Shown piece after piece: positions 44,394 to 52,301 of a stretch of 64,000 nt of DNA. Both the position numbers and the translations under genes were made by a program. The notes under the pieces are model-generated. The model searched no databases. It was not told the origin of the DNA and saw only the letters and a program-made list of their open reading frames with translations. This DNA is from Agromyces sp. SYSU T00194 (GTDB taxonomy: Bacteria; Actinomycetota; Actinomycetes; Actinomycetales; Microbacteriaceae), in NCBI RefSeq assembly GCF_040496035.1, contig NZ_JBEPJZ010000001.1, positions 1,364,001 to 1,428,000 on the forward strand, in the 5' to 3' direction. Each line of letters opens with the position of its first letter. Position 1 is the stretch's first letter.

Positions 44394-45484
44394 ACGGACC
44401 CGCGCGGCGCGGCGGCATCGGGCTCGCCGCGCTCGCCGCCTACCTCGACGGCCGCCCGACGCGCGCCGGAGGGCCCGACGGGCTCGCGGACGTGCTCGGC
44501 GTGCCGGCGCATGACCCGCCGGCCCCCCGCGACACCGGCGCATGGCGCACCGACGGGCTGCACGGCGGGTCCATCGACTGGAGCGCCGGCTACGGGCCGC
44601 GCACCGAGGGGTGGTGGGTCGCGCCGGAGGGCGGCGGGCCGTTCCCGACCGTCGTGCTGCTGCACTGCCACGGGGGCGTGACCCACGTCGGCGGGCAGCC
44701 GATGATCGCCGTGCCGGGCGACGACGCCCGCGTGCGCGCCGCGCGCGAGCGGCTCTACGCCGGGCTCGCCGTCGGCAACGCGTTCGCCCGCGCGGGCGTC
44801 GCCGCGGTCGCGTTCGACACGTTCGGCTGGGGGTCGCGCCGGGTGGGCCTGCACCCCGGGTCGTCGACCGCGCCCCTGCTCGCCGCGCTCGAGGCGACGG
44901 ATGCCGCGGGCGGCATGCAGCTCGACCAGGCCGCGCTCGCCGACCGGGAGGCATCCGTGCTCGAACCGAGCCTCGCCCGTGCCGCCTCGCTGCTCGGCAC
45001 GAGCTTCGCCGGGCTCGCGGCCCACGACGACCTCGTCGCGCTCGACGTCGTGCGCGGCCTCCCGATGGTCGACGCCGACCGCGTCTCGCTGTTCGGCTAC
45101 TCCGGGGGCGGCGCGCGCGCGTCGTTCCTCGCCGCGCTCGACGGCGGGTTCGCGTCGATCGTCGTCGCCTGCATGATGTCGACCTGGCGGGCCATGGTGC
45201 CCGACCACGTCGAGGCGCACTCGTGGCTCGTCAACAGCCCGGGACTGCCGCGCCACGCCGAGCTGCACGAGCTGCTCGCGACGCCCGCCGGCCCGCGACG
45301 CCTCGTGCAGTACGGCCGGCGCGACGAACTGTTCCCGCCCGCGGGCATGGCCGCGGCGCACGCGGCGCTCGAGGCGTCGGGCATCGACTACCGGGGCAGC
45401 TTCCACGACTCCGGGCACGAGTTCACGGCGGCGATCCTCGATGAGGCGGTCGCGTTCGTCGCCGACGGGGAGGCGCGGCGATGA
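44390..45484 (+). CDS. Alpha/beta hydrolase, acetylxylan-esterase/dienelactone-hydrolase-like
   Basis: A 364-residue hydrolase. The strand TVVLLHCHGGVTHVGGQPM forms the oxyanion area, the nucleophile is in VSLFGYSGGGARASFL, the acid follows YGRRDELFPPAG and the His is in FHDSGHEFTAA. No signal peptide. It overlaps the rhamnosidase stop by four bases, so the two are made together; removal of acetyl or other ester groups from rhamnosides is the likely job. This is the third ester hydrolase in the island besides 34307 and 29830. Confidence 0.85.
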   Translation: MNGPARRGGIGLAALAAYLDGRPTRAGGPDGLADVLGVPAHDPPAPRDTGAWRTDGLHGGSIDWSAGYGPRTEGWWVAPEGGGPFPTVVLLHCHGGVTHVGGQPMIAVPGDDARVRAARERLYAGLAVGNAFARAGVAAVAFDTFGWGSRRVGLHPGSSTAPLLAALEATDAAGGMQLDQAALADREASVLEPSLARAASLLGTSFAGLAAHDDLVALDVVRGLPMVDADRVSLFGYSGGGARASFLAALDGGFASIVVACMMSTWRAMVPDHVEAHSWLVNSPGLPRHAELHELLATPAGPRRLVQYGRRDELFPPAGMAAAHAALEASGIDYRGSFHDSGHEFTAAILDEAVAFVADGEARR

Positions 45485-45545
45485 TCGCGCTCCCATGCCC
45501 TACACTCGCCGACAGGTCGACGGGGCAGGACGGAGGGCGGACGCC

Positions 45546-46571
45546 ATGGCGGTGAGCGTGCGCGACGTCGCCCAGGCGGCATCGGTCTCGGTGGGCACCG
45601 TGTCGAACGTGCTGAACCGACCCGAGAAGGTCGCGCCGGCGACGGTCGAGCGGGTGCTCGCGGCGATCGAGGAGCTCGGGTTCGTGCGCAACGACGCCGC
45701 CCGGCAGCTGCGCGCGGGCCGCAGTCGCAGCATCGGGCTCGTGGTGCTCGACGTGCGCAACCCGTTCTTCACCGACATCGCGCGCGGTGCCGAGGATCGC
45801 GCGGCCGAGGACGGCATGAACGTGCTGCTCGGCAACTCCGACGAGAACCGCGGGCGCGAGGCGGGCTACCTCGACTCGTTCGAGGAGCAGCGCGTGCACG
45901 GCCTCGTCGTCTCCCCGCTCGACGAGGACCTCACCCGCTTCACGCGGCTGCGCGAGCGCGGCACTCCCGTGGTGCTCGTCGACCGCGAGTCGCCCGAGGG
46001 CTCGATCTCGTCGGTCGCGGTCGACGACGTCGAGGGCGGTGCGCTCGCCGTCGAGCACCTGCTGTCGATCGGCCGGCGACGCATCGCGTTCGTCGGCGGG
46101 CCGCAGGAGATCCGCCAGGTCGCCGACCGCCTCGCGGGCGCGCGCAAGGCGATCGAGCAGGTGCCGGATGCCTCGCTCGAGGTCGTCCCGACGACGTCGC
46201 TGTCGGTGCTGGAGGGTCGCCGCGCGGGCGAGGTGCTGCGTGAGCGGGCACCCGCCGACCGCCCCGACGCGGTGTTCGCCGCGAACGACCTGCTCGCCAC
46301 CGGGGTGCTCCAGGCGCTCGTGATGATGGGCGGCATCGGCGTGCCCGACGACATCGCGCTGATCGGGTACGACGACATCGACTTCGCGCAGGCGGCGGTG
46401 GTGCCGCTGAGCTCGATCCGGCAGCCGGCCGAGCTGATGGGCTACACCGCGGTCGACCTGCTCATGAACGAGACGTCGGGCGCCAAGGCGTCCGCTGCCG
46501 ACGTCGAGCGCCAGCACGTGGTCTTCCGGCCGGAGCTCGTGGTGCGCGAGTCCACCGGCGGTCGTTCCTGA
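45546..46571 (+). CDS. LacI family transcriptional regulator of the rhamnose genes
   Basis: A 341-residue LacI protein. The DNA-binding head (residues 3-55) reads SVRDVAQAASVSVGTVSNVLNRPEKVAPATVERV, with the hinge helix AARQLRAGRS. The periplasmic-binding-like core has IGLVVLDVRNPFFTDIA, VLVDRE, IAFVGGPQEIRQVADR and ALIGYDDIDFA. It has its own TACACT -10 box (45501-45506) and ggagggcgg ribosome site. It lies next to the rhamnosidase genes, and the five TGAA-CG-TTCA sites in the island fit its class, so it is the likely rhamnose repressor. Confidence 0.92.
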   Translation: MAVSVRDVAQAASVSVGTVSNVLNRPEKVAPATVERVLAAIEELGFVRNDAARQLRAGRSRSIGLVVLDVRNPFFTDIARGAEDRAAEDGMNVLLGNSDENRGREAGYLDSFEEQRVHGLVVSPLDEDLTRFTRLRERGTPVVLVDRESPEGSISSVAVDDVEGGALAVEHLLSIGRRRIAFVGGPQEIRQVADRLAGARKAIEQVPDASLEVVPTTSLSVLEGRRAGEVLRERAPADRPDAVFAANDLLATGVLQALVMMGGIGVPDDIALIGYDDIDFAQAAVVPLSSIRQPAELMGYTAVDLLMNETSGAKASAADVERQHVVFRPELVVRESTGGRS

Positions 46572-46578
46572 CCCGGCC

Positions 46579-47313
46579 TCAGGCCGGCGTGGACCGCAGG
46601 CGCGCCGAGGCGGTGGCCATGTGCGCGGCCATGGCGGATGCCGCGGCGTCGGCGTCGCGCGCGGCGAGCGCATCGTGCACGGCCCGGTGCTCGGCCAGTG
46701 CGACGACCGCGTGGTCGGGGTCCTGCACGGCGCGGTCGACCCAGACGCGCAGCAGCGAGCGGACGATCTGCAGCAGGTCGAGCAGCACCGTGTTGTCGGC
46801 GGCGCGCGCGAGGTCCTGGTGGAAGGCCAGGTCCGCGGCGACGAACCGAGGCAGGTCGTCGACCGCGGCGGCCATCTCGTCGAGGTGGGCGCGGAGCCCG
46901 GCGAGCTCCGCGTCGGTCAGGCGCTCGGCTGCGAGCCGCGCCACGTAGATCTCGAGCCCAGATCGCACCTCGAGCAGCTCGGCGGTGCGGTGCTCGCCGA
47001 TGAGCATGCCCCAGCTGAGCGTCTGGGGCAGCAGTTCGCTGGCGGTGCCGCGCAGGTAGGTGCCCGACCCGGGGCGCACGTCGACGATGCCGAGGATCTC
47101 GAGCGCGGCCAGCGCCTCGCGCACGGCCGATCGGCCGACCTCCAGGGTCGCGGCGAGCTGCCGCTCGGGGGGAAGGCGGGTGCCCGCGGGGAAGGTGCCG
47201 CTCGTGAACAGCTCGAGCAGGCGCTCGGCGACGACCGACACGGCCGAGCGTGCGGGCAGGGCCTGCAGCGCGGCGGTGATCTCCGCCGGCGAGTCGTCGC
47301 GGAACACGGGCAT
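46579..47313 (-). CDS. FadR-type GntR regulator, divergent from the apionate/erythrulose operon
   Basis: A 244-residue protein with a winged helix ([37 protein letters not shown], about 43-80) and an FCD domain ([51 protein letters not shown]). Such regulators respond to sugar acids or their metabolites. Two identical sites, tcaaccggtttg, lie in the spacer shared with the divergent five-gene operon. ATG at 47313 has a TAGGTT box exactly six bases upstream (leaderless type); GTG at 47319 is an alternative. Confidence 0.9.
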   Translation of the reverse strand: MPVFRDDSPAEITAALQALPARSAVSVVAERLLELFTSGTFPAGTRLPPERQLAATLEVGRSAVREALAALEILGIVDVRPGSGTYLRGTASELLPQTLSWGMLIGEHRTAELLEVRSGLEIYVARLAAERLTDAELAGLRAHLDEMAAAVDDLPRFVAADLAFHQDLARAADNTVLLDLLQIVRSLLRVWVDRAVQDPDHAVVALAEHRAVHDALAARDADAAASAMAAHMATASARLRSTPA

Positions 47314-47318
47314 GCGCA

Positions 47319-47337
47319 CAACCTATCAACCGGTTTG
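47319..47337 (-). promoter_or_regulatory. GntR gene -10 box and first GntR operator
   Basis: On the minus strand TAGGTT ends six bases before the ATG at 47313. The operator tcaaccggtttg (47326-47337) lies directly upstream and covers the spacer. It is identical to the site at 47369-47380; the centres are 43 bases apart, about four helix turns. Confidence 0.6.
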
Positions 47338-47358
47338 CGCACGGCGACGGCGGCGCGC

Positions 47359-47387
47359 TTGAAATTGGTCAACCGGTTTGCTTGAAT
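47359..47387 (+). promoter_or_regulatory. Promoter of the five-gene operon with GntR operator in the spacer
   Basis: TTGAAA (47359-47364), a 17-base spacer and TTGAAT (47382-47387). The operator tcaaccggtttg (47369-47380) occupies the middle of the spacer, with AACCGGTT as perfect core. Repression by the divergent GntR protein is expected. Confidence 0.65.
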
Positions 47388-47436
47388 AGAGCGACGCCCG
47401 AGACGATTCCGGGCGCGCACCGACCAGGAGGCAGCG

Positions 47437-49218
47437 TTGACTCGACTCTTCAACGAGCCCGACGCGTTCGCCGACGAGATGATCGCCGGGTTCGCAGCGG
47501 CCAACCGCAGGTACGTCCGGCCCGTTCCCGGCGGGGTGGTGCGTGCCACGACGTCGCCGGCCGGCCAGGTGGCCGTCGTCATCGGCGGCGGGTCGGGCCA
47601 CTACCCGGCCTTCGGCGGGCTCGTCGGACAGGGCCTCGCGCACGGCGCCGCGATGGGCAACCTCTTCGCCTCGCCCGCCACCCAGCAGGTGCGGTCGGTC
47701 GCCGAGGCCGCCCAGCGCGGCGGCGGCGTGCTGCTCAGCTACGGCAACTACGCGGGCGACGTGCTGAACTTCGACGCCGCGCAGGAGCAGTTGCGGGCCG
47801 CGGGCATCCCCTGCGAGACGGTCACGGTGACCGACGACATCTCCAGCGCGCCGGTCTCCGAGCAGCACCGGCGCCGCGGCATCGCCGGCGACCTCACCGT
47901 CTTCCGCGCGGCCGCCGCGGCGGCCGAGGCGGGCGCCGACCTCGCCGACGTGGCCCGCGTCGCGCGCCTGGCGAACGAGCGCACGCGGTCGTTCGGCGTC
48001 GCCTTCACCGGATGCACCCTGCCGGGCGCGGACGCCCCGCTGTTCACCGTGCCCGAGGGGCGCATGGCAGTCGGCCTCGGCATCCACGGCGAGCCGGGCA
48101 TCGACGAGACCGAGATCCCGACCGCCGACGAACTCGCCGAACGGCTGGTCGGCGATCTCCTCGCCGACGCCGAGCTGCCCGACGGCGTCGACGCACCGCG
48201 CGGCGTGCGCGTCGTGCCGATCCTCAACGGCCTCGGCGCGGTGAAGTACGAGGAGCTGTTCGTCGTCTACCGGCGCGTGGCCGAGCTGCTCGAGGAGGCC
48301 GGCGCGGAGATCGTCGACCCGCACGTCGGCGAGTACTGCACGAGCTTCGACATGGCCGGCTGCTCCCTCACGCTGTTCTGGCTCGACGACGAGCTCGCCG
48401 AGCTCTGGGAGACCCCGGTCGACACGCCCGCCTACCGGCGCGGCTCGGTCGTCGCGGCCCCGCTCGAGGACGTCGTCGAGGTGGCGGATGCCGCCGCCGA
48501 CGCGATCCCCGACGCCACCGACGCGTCGCGCGACGGCGCCCGCCTCGTGCACCGGGCCGTCGCCGCCGTGTCGGCGACGATCGACGCCCACGTCGACGAA
48601 CTGGGTCGCATGGACGCGATCGCCGGCGACGGCGACCACGGCATCGGGATGCAGCGCGGCGCGCACGCCGCCCTCGCGGCGGCGAGCGTCGCGCTCGACG
48701 CCGGGGCCGGCGCGGGCACCACGCTCGCCCGGGCCGGCGACGCCTGGTCGCATCGCGCAGGAGGCACGTCGGGAGCGCTCTGGGGCCTCGCCCTGCGCGA
48801 GGTCGGCGCAGCCCTCGGCGACGAGGCCGCCCCGACCCGCGACACGGTCGCCACCGGCATCAACGCGGCCGTCGCGGGCATCCGCGCATACGGCAGGGCC
48901 GAGGTCGGCGACAAGACCATGGTCGACGCGCTCGTCCCGTTCGCGGACGCGCTCCGGCGCGAGGTCGATGCGGGGGCGCGACTCGCCGTCGCCTGGGCCG
49001 CGGCCGCCGACGAGGCATCCGCCGCCGCCGCCGCGACCGCCGAGCTGCTGCCCCGCATGGGCCGCGCCCGCCCGCACGCCGAGCGGAGCCTCGGCACGCC
49101 CGACCCCGGCGCCCACTCGTTCGCACTCATCGCGCGCGCCGTGGCCCACGTCCTCGCCGGCGAAGCCGGCGCCACCGCCGCGGCACCCGCCGCGGACACG
49201 AAGGGAACCCCCGCATGA
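47437..49218 (+). CDS. lerK: Dihydroxyacetone-kinase family kinase (DhaK-DhaL fusion), probable L-erythrulose kinase
   Basis: A 593-residue single-chain kinase. The DhaK part (about 1-335) has [34 protein letters not shown] and the covalent substrate His region in [12 protein letters not shown]; the DhaL ATP-binding part (about 360-575) shows [27 protein letters not shown] and GDKTMVDAL. It starts at TTG with a perfect aggagg spacing. The order kinase, RpiB-like, TIM-like matches the erythrulose pathway of mycobacteria (LerK, DerI, LerI), so the substrate is inferred to be L-erythrulose (or D-erythrulose/dihydroxyacetone). First gene of a tightly overlapping operon. Confidence 0.85.
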   Translation: MTRLFNEPDAFADEMIAGFAAANRRYVRPVPGGVVRATTSPAGQVAVVIGGGSGHYPAFGGLVGQGLAHGAAMGNLFASPATQQVRSVAEAAQRGGGVLLSYGNYAGDVLNFDAAQEQLRAAGIPCETVTVTDDISSAPVSEQHRRRGIAGDLTVFRAAAAAAEAGADLADVARVARLANERTRSFGVAFTGCTLPGADAPLFTVPEGRMAVGLGIHGEPGIDETEIPTADELAERLVGDLLADAELPDGVDAPRGVRVVPILNGLGAVKYEELFVVYRRVAELLEEAGAEIVDPHVGEYCTSFDMAGCSLTLFWLDDELAELWETPVDTPAYRRGSVVAAPLEDVVEVADAAADAIPDATDASRDGARLVHRAVAAVSATIDAHVDELGRMDAIAGDGDHGIGMQRGAHAALAAASVALDAGAGAGTTLARAGDAWSHRAGGTSGALWGLALREVGAALGDEAAPTRDTVATGINAAVAGIRAYGRAEVGDKTMVDALVPFADALRREVDAGARLAVAWAAAADEASAAAAATAELLPRMGRARPHAERSLGTPDPGAHSFALIARAVAHVLAGEAGATAAAPAADTKGTPA

Positions 49219-49685
49219 CCCAGCCCCTCCGCATCGTCATCGGCAGCGATGACGCCGGCTTCGACTACAAGGAGATCCTGAAGCGCGACCTCGAGGCGAG
49301 CGACGGCGTCGCGTCCGTCGTCGACGTCGGGGTCGACGCCGACGGCCGCACCCCGTACCCGAAGGTCGCCGTGACCGCCGCCGAGCTGGTGCGCGCCGGC
49401 GAGGCAGACCGTGCGCTGCTCATCTGCGGTACCGGCCTCGGCGTGGCGATCTCCGCGAACAAGGTGCCGGGCATCCGCGCGGTGACGGCGCACGACAGCT
49501 TCTCGGTCGAGCGCGGCGTGCTCTCGAACAACGCGCAGGTGCTGACCATGGGCCAGCGCGTCGTCGGCGTCGAGCTCGCCCGCCGCCTGGTGCGCGAGTG
49601 GCTCACCTACCGCTTCGACCCGTCGTCGGCGTCGGCCGAGAAGGTCGCCGTGCTCGACGCGTACGAGACGTCCGGCAGCTGCTGA
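49215..49685 (+). CDS. derI: RpiB/LacAB family isomerase, probable D-erythrulose-4-phosphate isomerase
   Basis: A 156-residue RpiB-type isomerase. The N-terminal [15 protein letters not shown] binds phosphate; Cys71 in [21 protein letters not shown] is the catalytic base position; [17 protein letters not shown] closes the family pattern. It would interconvert D-erythrulose 4-phosphate and D-erythrose 4-phosphate; a ribose-5-phosphate role cannot be excluded but the setting argues for a tetrose. The ATG overlaps the kinase stop (ATGA). Confidence 0.8.
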   Translation: MTQPLRIVIGSDDAGFDYKEILKRDLEASDGVASVVDVGVDADGRTPYPKVAVTAAELVRAGEADRALLICGTGLGVAISANKVPGIRAVTAHDSFSVERGVLSNNAQVLTMGQRVVGVELARRLVREWLTYRFDPSSASAEKVAVLDAYETSGSC

Positions 49686-50461
49686 TGGCCGCACCCGTCT
49701 CGGTCGGCATCAGCCTGAAGATGTACTTCGGGCACGCCGACGGCGTGCGCTGGCTGCGCGAGGTGGCCGCGCGCGTGCCCGCGCACCCGGCGGTGGCCGA
49801 CGGACGGGTCGAGTGCTTCGTCATCCCCACCTACCTCCAGGTGCCGGCCGCCGTCGCCGCGTTCGCCGGCACGCGGGTGCGCGTCGGCGCGCAGGACCTC
49901 GCGACCGAGGATCGTGGGGCGTTCACGGGCGAGGTCTCCGGCGCCGAACTCGCCGAGGTCGGCGCCACGCACGTCGAGGTCGGCCACGCCGAGCGCCGGC
50001 GCCTCTACGGCGAGACCGAGGACGTCGTGGCGGCGAAGGCCCGGGCGGCGCTGCGCAACGGGCTGGTGCCGGTGCTCTGCGTGGGCGAGGGTGAGCGGAT
50101 GCCTCCGGCCGACGCCGTCGCCGAGGTCGTCGGCCAGGTGCACCGGGCGCTCGACGGCGCCCCCGCGGGTCGCGTGATCGTCGCCTACGAGCCGGTCTGG
50201 GCGATCGGCGCCCCCGAGCCCGCGCCCGCCGCGCACATCACCGAGGTCGCGCTCGGCCTGCGCGCCGCGGTCGCCGAGCTCGAGGGCCGCGACGGCTCGG
50301 CCGTGATCTACGGCGGATCGGCCGGGCCCGGGCTGCTCACCGCGCTCGACGGCGCGGTCGACGGGCTGTTCGTCGGCCGGTTCGGCCACGACCCCGATGC
50401 GTTCCTCGCCGTGCTCGACGAGGCCGCGGCGCTCGCCGACGCCCGGGGGGTCGTCTCGTGA
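49685..50461 (+). CDS. lerI: Triosephosphate-isomerase-like enzyme, probable L-erythrulose-1-phosphate isomerase
   Basis: A 258-residue TIM-family protein that keeps the catalytic triad: Lys12 in ISLKMYFG, His101 in VEVGHAERR and Glu169 in VAYEPVWAIG. Loop 6 reads WAIGAPEPAPAA, unlike the canonical WAIGTGKTA, so a different substrate is likely. In the erythrulose pathway the TIM-like LerI converts L-erythrulose 1-phosphate to D-erythrulose 4-phosphate. The ATG shares one base with the previous stop, and the stop overlaps the next start. A housekeeping TIM would not normally sit here. Confidence 0.82.
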   Translation: MAAPVSVGISLKMYFGHADGVRWLREVAARVPAHPAVADGRVECFVIPTYLQVPAAVAAFAGTRVRVGAQDLATEDRGAFTGEVSGAELAEVGATHVEVGHAERRRLYGETEDVVAAKARAALRNGLVPVLCVGEGERMPPADAVAEVVGQVHRALDGAPAGRVIVAYEPVWAIGAPEPAPAAHITEVALGLRAAVAELEGRDGSAVIYGGSAGPGLLTALDGAVDGLFVGRFGHDPDAFLAVLDEAAALADARGVVS

Positions 50462-51252
50462 TCGGCCTCGGCACCTATGCGTTCTTCTGGCAGCACTCCG
50501 ACCGGGTGCCCGAGCCGCTCTCCCTGGTGGGCGCGTTCGAGGCGACCCGCGCGCTCGGCGTCGAGCTGTTCCAGGTCTGCGACTACGCGCCGCTGCTCGA
50601 GCTCTCCGACCGCGAGATCGGCGATGCCGCCCGCGCGGCATCCGACCTCGGGCTCACCGTTGAACTCGGCACCAAGGGCATCGCGGCCGACCACCTCGCG
50701 CGCTTCCTGCGCCTCGCCGACGCGTTCGGCGCGACGCTCGTGCGCAGCATGGTGTTCGCCCCCGACTTCCGCCCGACGCTCGCCGAGGCCGAGGAGCTGC
50801 TCGCGCGGAGCATCCGCGACTACGAGGCCGCCGGCGTCACCCTCGCACTCGAGACCTACGAGCAGCTGCCCACCGCCGCGCTCGTCGGCCTCGTCGAGCG
50901 CGTCGGCAGCGACCGCCTCGGCATCTGCCTCGACCCGGCCAACGTCGTCGCCGCGCTCGAGCTGCCGCGCGACACGATCGACGCCTGCGCGGCGCTCACC
51001 CGCAACGTGCACGCCAAGGACTCGGCCTTCGCCCGCCAGGACGGCTGGGTCGGCTTCACCTACACGGGCACGCCCATGGGCGAGGGCCTGGGCGAGTACC
51101 CGTACCTGTTCGAGCAGATCCGCCCGCGCGAGCGTGGCATCAACGAGATCGTCGAGCACTGGCTGCCCTGGCAGGGCGACCCCGAGACCACCGTCCGCAC
51201 CGAACGGGAGTGGACGGCCACCGCACTGGAGTACCTGAGGAGCATGTCATGA
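50458..51252 (+). CDS. oiaC: Sugar phosphate isomerase/epimerase family protein, probable 3-oxo-isoapionate decarboxylase
   Basis: A 264-residue xylose-isomerase-like TIM barrel. The metal-binding set is visible: Glu132 (LALETYE), Asp159 (ICLDPANVV), His185 (RNVHAKD) and Glu230 (INEIVEHW). Members are often named only sugar phosphate isomerase/epimerase. In the D-apionate pathway the OiaC member decarboxylates 3-oxo-isoapionate to L-erythrulose. Its place between an ApnO-like dehydrogenase and an erythrulose kinase set is the basis for this call. GTG start overlaps the upstream stop. Confidence 0.65.
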   Translation: MIGLGTYAFFWQHSDRVPEPLSLVGAFEATRALGVELFQVCDYAPLLELSDREIGDAARAASDLGLTVELGTKGIAADHLARFLRLADAFGATLVRSMVFAPDFRPTLAEAEELLARSIRDYEAAGVTLALETYEQLPTAALVGLVERVGSDRLGICLDPANVVAALELPRDTIDACAALTRNVHAKDSAFARQDGWVGFTYTGTPMGEGLGEYPYLFEQIRPRERGINEIVEHWLPWQGDPETTVRTEREWTATALEYLRSMS

Positions 51253-52130
51253 CCGACACCGTGCACAACCCCCCGCAGACCGACACCCACACCATCGCCG
51301 TGCTCGGCGCCGGCGGCAAGATGGGCATGCGCGTCTCCGACAACCTCGTCCGGACCGACCACGCGGTCTTCTACGTCGAGGTCGCTCCGGCCGGGCGCGA
51401 GCGCGTCGAGGCCGCGGGCCGCACGCTCACCGACCTGTCCGACGCCGTGCGCGAGGCCGACATCGTGGTGTTCGCGGTGCCCGACCTGGCGCTCGCCCCG
51501 GTGACGGCCGAGGTGGTGCCGCAGATGAAGCCGGGCGCGATCGTGCTCACGCTCGACCCCGCCGCCGCCTACGCGGGGCTGCTCACGACGCGCGACGACG
51601 TGATCCAGGCCGTCGCGCACCCGTGCCACCCGTCGATCTTCCTGCAGCGCACCACGCCCGAGGAGTACGCCGACACCTTCGGCGGCATCGCCGCCCCGCA
51701 GGACGCCATCGCGGCGATCGAGTCGGACGACCCCGCCAAGCAGGCCATCGTCGAGGCGACCGTGCGGGCGATCTACGCGCCCGTGGTCGACGTGCACTGG
51801 GTCACGATCAAGCAGCTCGCGCAGCTCGAGCCGACCCTGGTCGAGACGATCGCGTGCATGATCGGGGCCCTGCTCAAGGAGTCGCTCGACGAGGCCGTCA
51901 ACACGATGGGCGTGCCCGAGGCGGCGGCCCGCAGCATCCTGCTCGGCCACACCCAGGTCGCCCTCGCGAACGGCCTGCGCGGCGACAACCCGTTCAGCGA
52001 CGCGTGCCTGATCGCGATGGACTACGGCAAGGAGTCGATCATCAAGGACGACTGGAAGAAGGTCTTCCGCGACGACGAGCTCGACAGGAACCTGGCGCGG
52101 ATGCTCCACCTGGACCGCATCGAGCGCTGA
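51249..52130 (+). CDS. apnO: Phosphogluconate-dehydrogenase-like oxidoreductase, probable D-apionate oxidoisomerase
   Basis: A 293-residue NAD-dependent enzyme. The Rossmann start VLGAGGKMGMRVSDNLV (about 16-32) is followed by VFAVPDLAL and HPCHPSIFLQRTTPEEYADTFGG. The C-terminal helical half (VTIKQLAQLEPTLVETIACMIG, AARSILLGHTQVALANGL) is of the phosphogluconate-dehydrogenase C-terminal type. ApnO enzymes of this family turn D-apionate into 3-oxo-isoapionate by oxidation plus carboxylate/hydroxymethyl migration. The assignment rests on family and on the adjacent OiaC-like and erythrulose genes. Last gene of the operon, closed by tandem palindromes. Confidence 0.65.
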   Translation: MTDTVHNPPQTDTHTIAVLGAGGKMGMRVSDNLVRTDHAVFYVEVAPAGRERVEAAGRTLTDLSDAVREADIVVFAVPDLALAPVTAEVVPQMKPGAIVLTLDPAAAYAGLLTTRDDVIQAVAHPCHPSIFLQRTTPEEYADTFGGIAAPQDAIAAIESDDPAKQAIVEATVRAIYAPVVDVHWVTIKQLAQLEPTLVETIACMIGALLKESLDEAVNTMGVPEAAARSILLGHTQVALANGLRGDNPFSDACLIAMDYGKESIIKDDWKKVFRDDELDRNLARMLHLDRIER

Positions 52131-52140
52131 CGCGCGCCAC

Positions 52141-52267
52141 CGAGTACGCGAAGTGCGGGAATCCTTCGCGGATTCCCGCACTTCGCGTACTCGGCCAGGC
52201 GGGGCGCGTCCCTCCGAGTACACGACGTGCGGGAACGCGGTGCGCATTCCCGCACTTCGCGTACTCG
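52141..52267. repeat. Two tandem 53-base palindromes between convergent operons
   Basis: Unit 1 (52141-52193): 24-base arms, exact complements, five-base loop ttcgc. Unit 2 (52215-52267): the same element with three mismatches between arms. Each is followed by gccaggcgggg, so the repeated block is 74 bases. They lie between apnO (plus) and the second rhamnosidase (minus), 11 and 34 bases from the two stops, and should terminate both. Confidence 0.85.
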
Positions 52268-52301
52268 GCCAGGCGGGGATGCAGGGCCGCGCCGTCGCGC
52301 G

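Noticed and set aside
49685..50461. Housekeeping triosephosphate isomerase
   Set aside because: It keeps the catalytic residues but has an altered loop 6 and lies in a tetrulose-type operon rather than with gap-pgk, so a specialised role is preferred.
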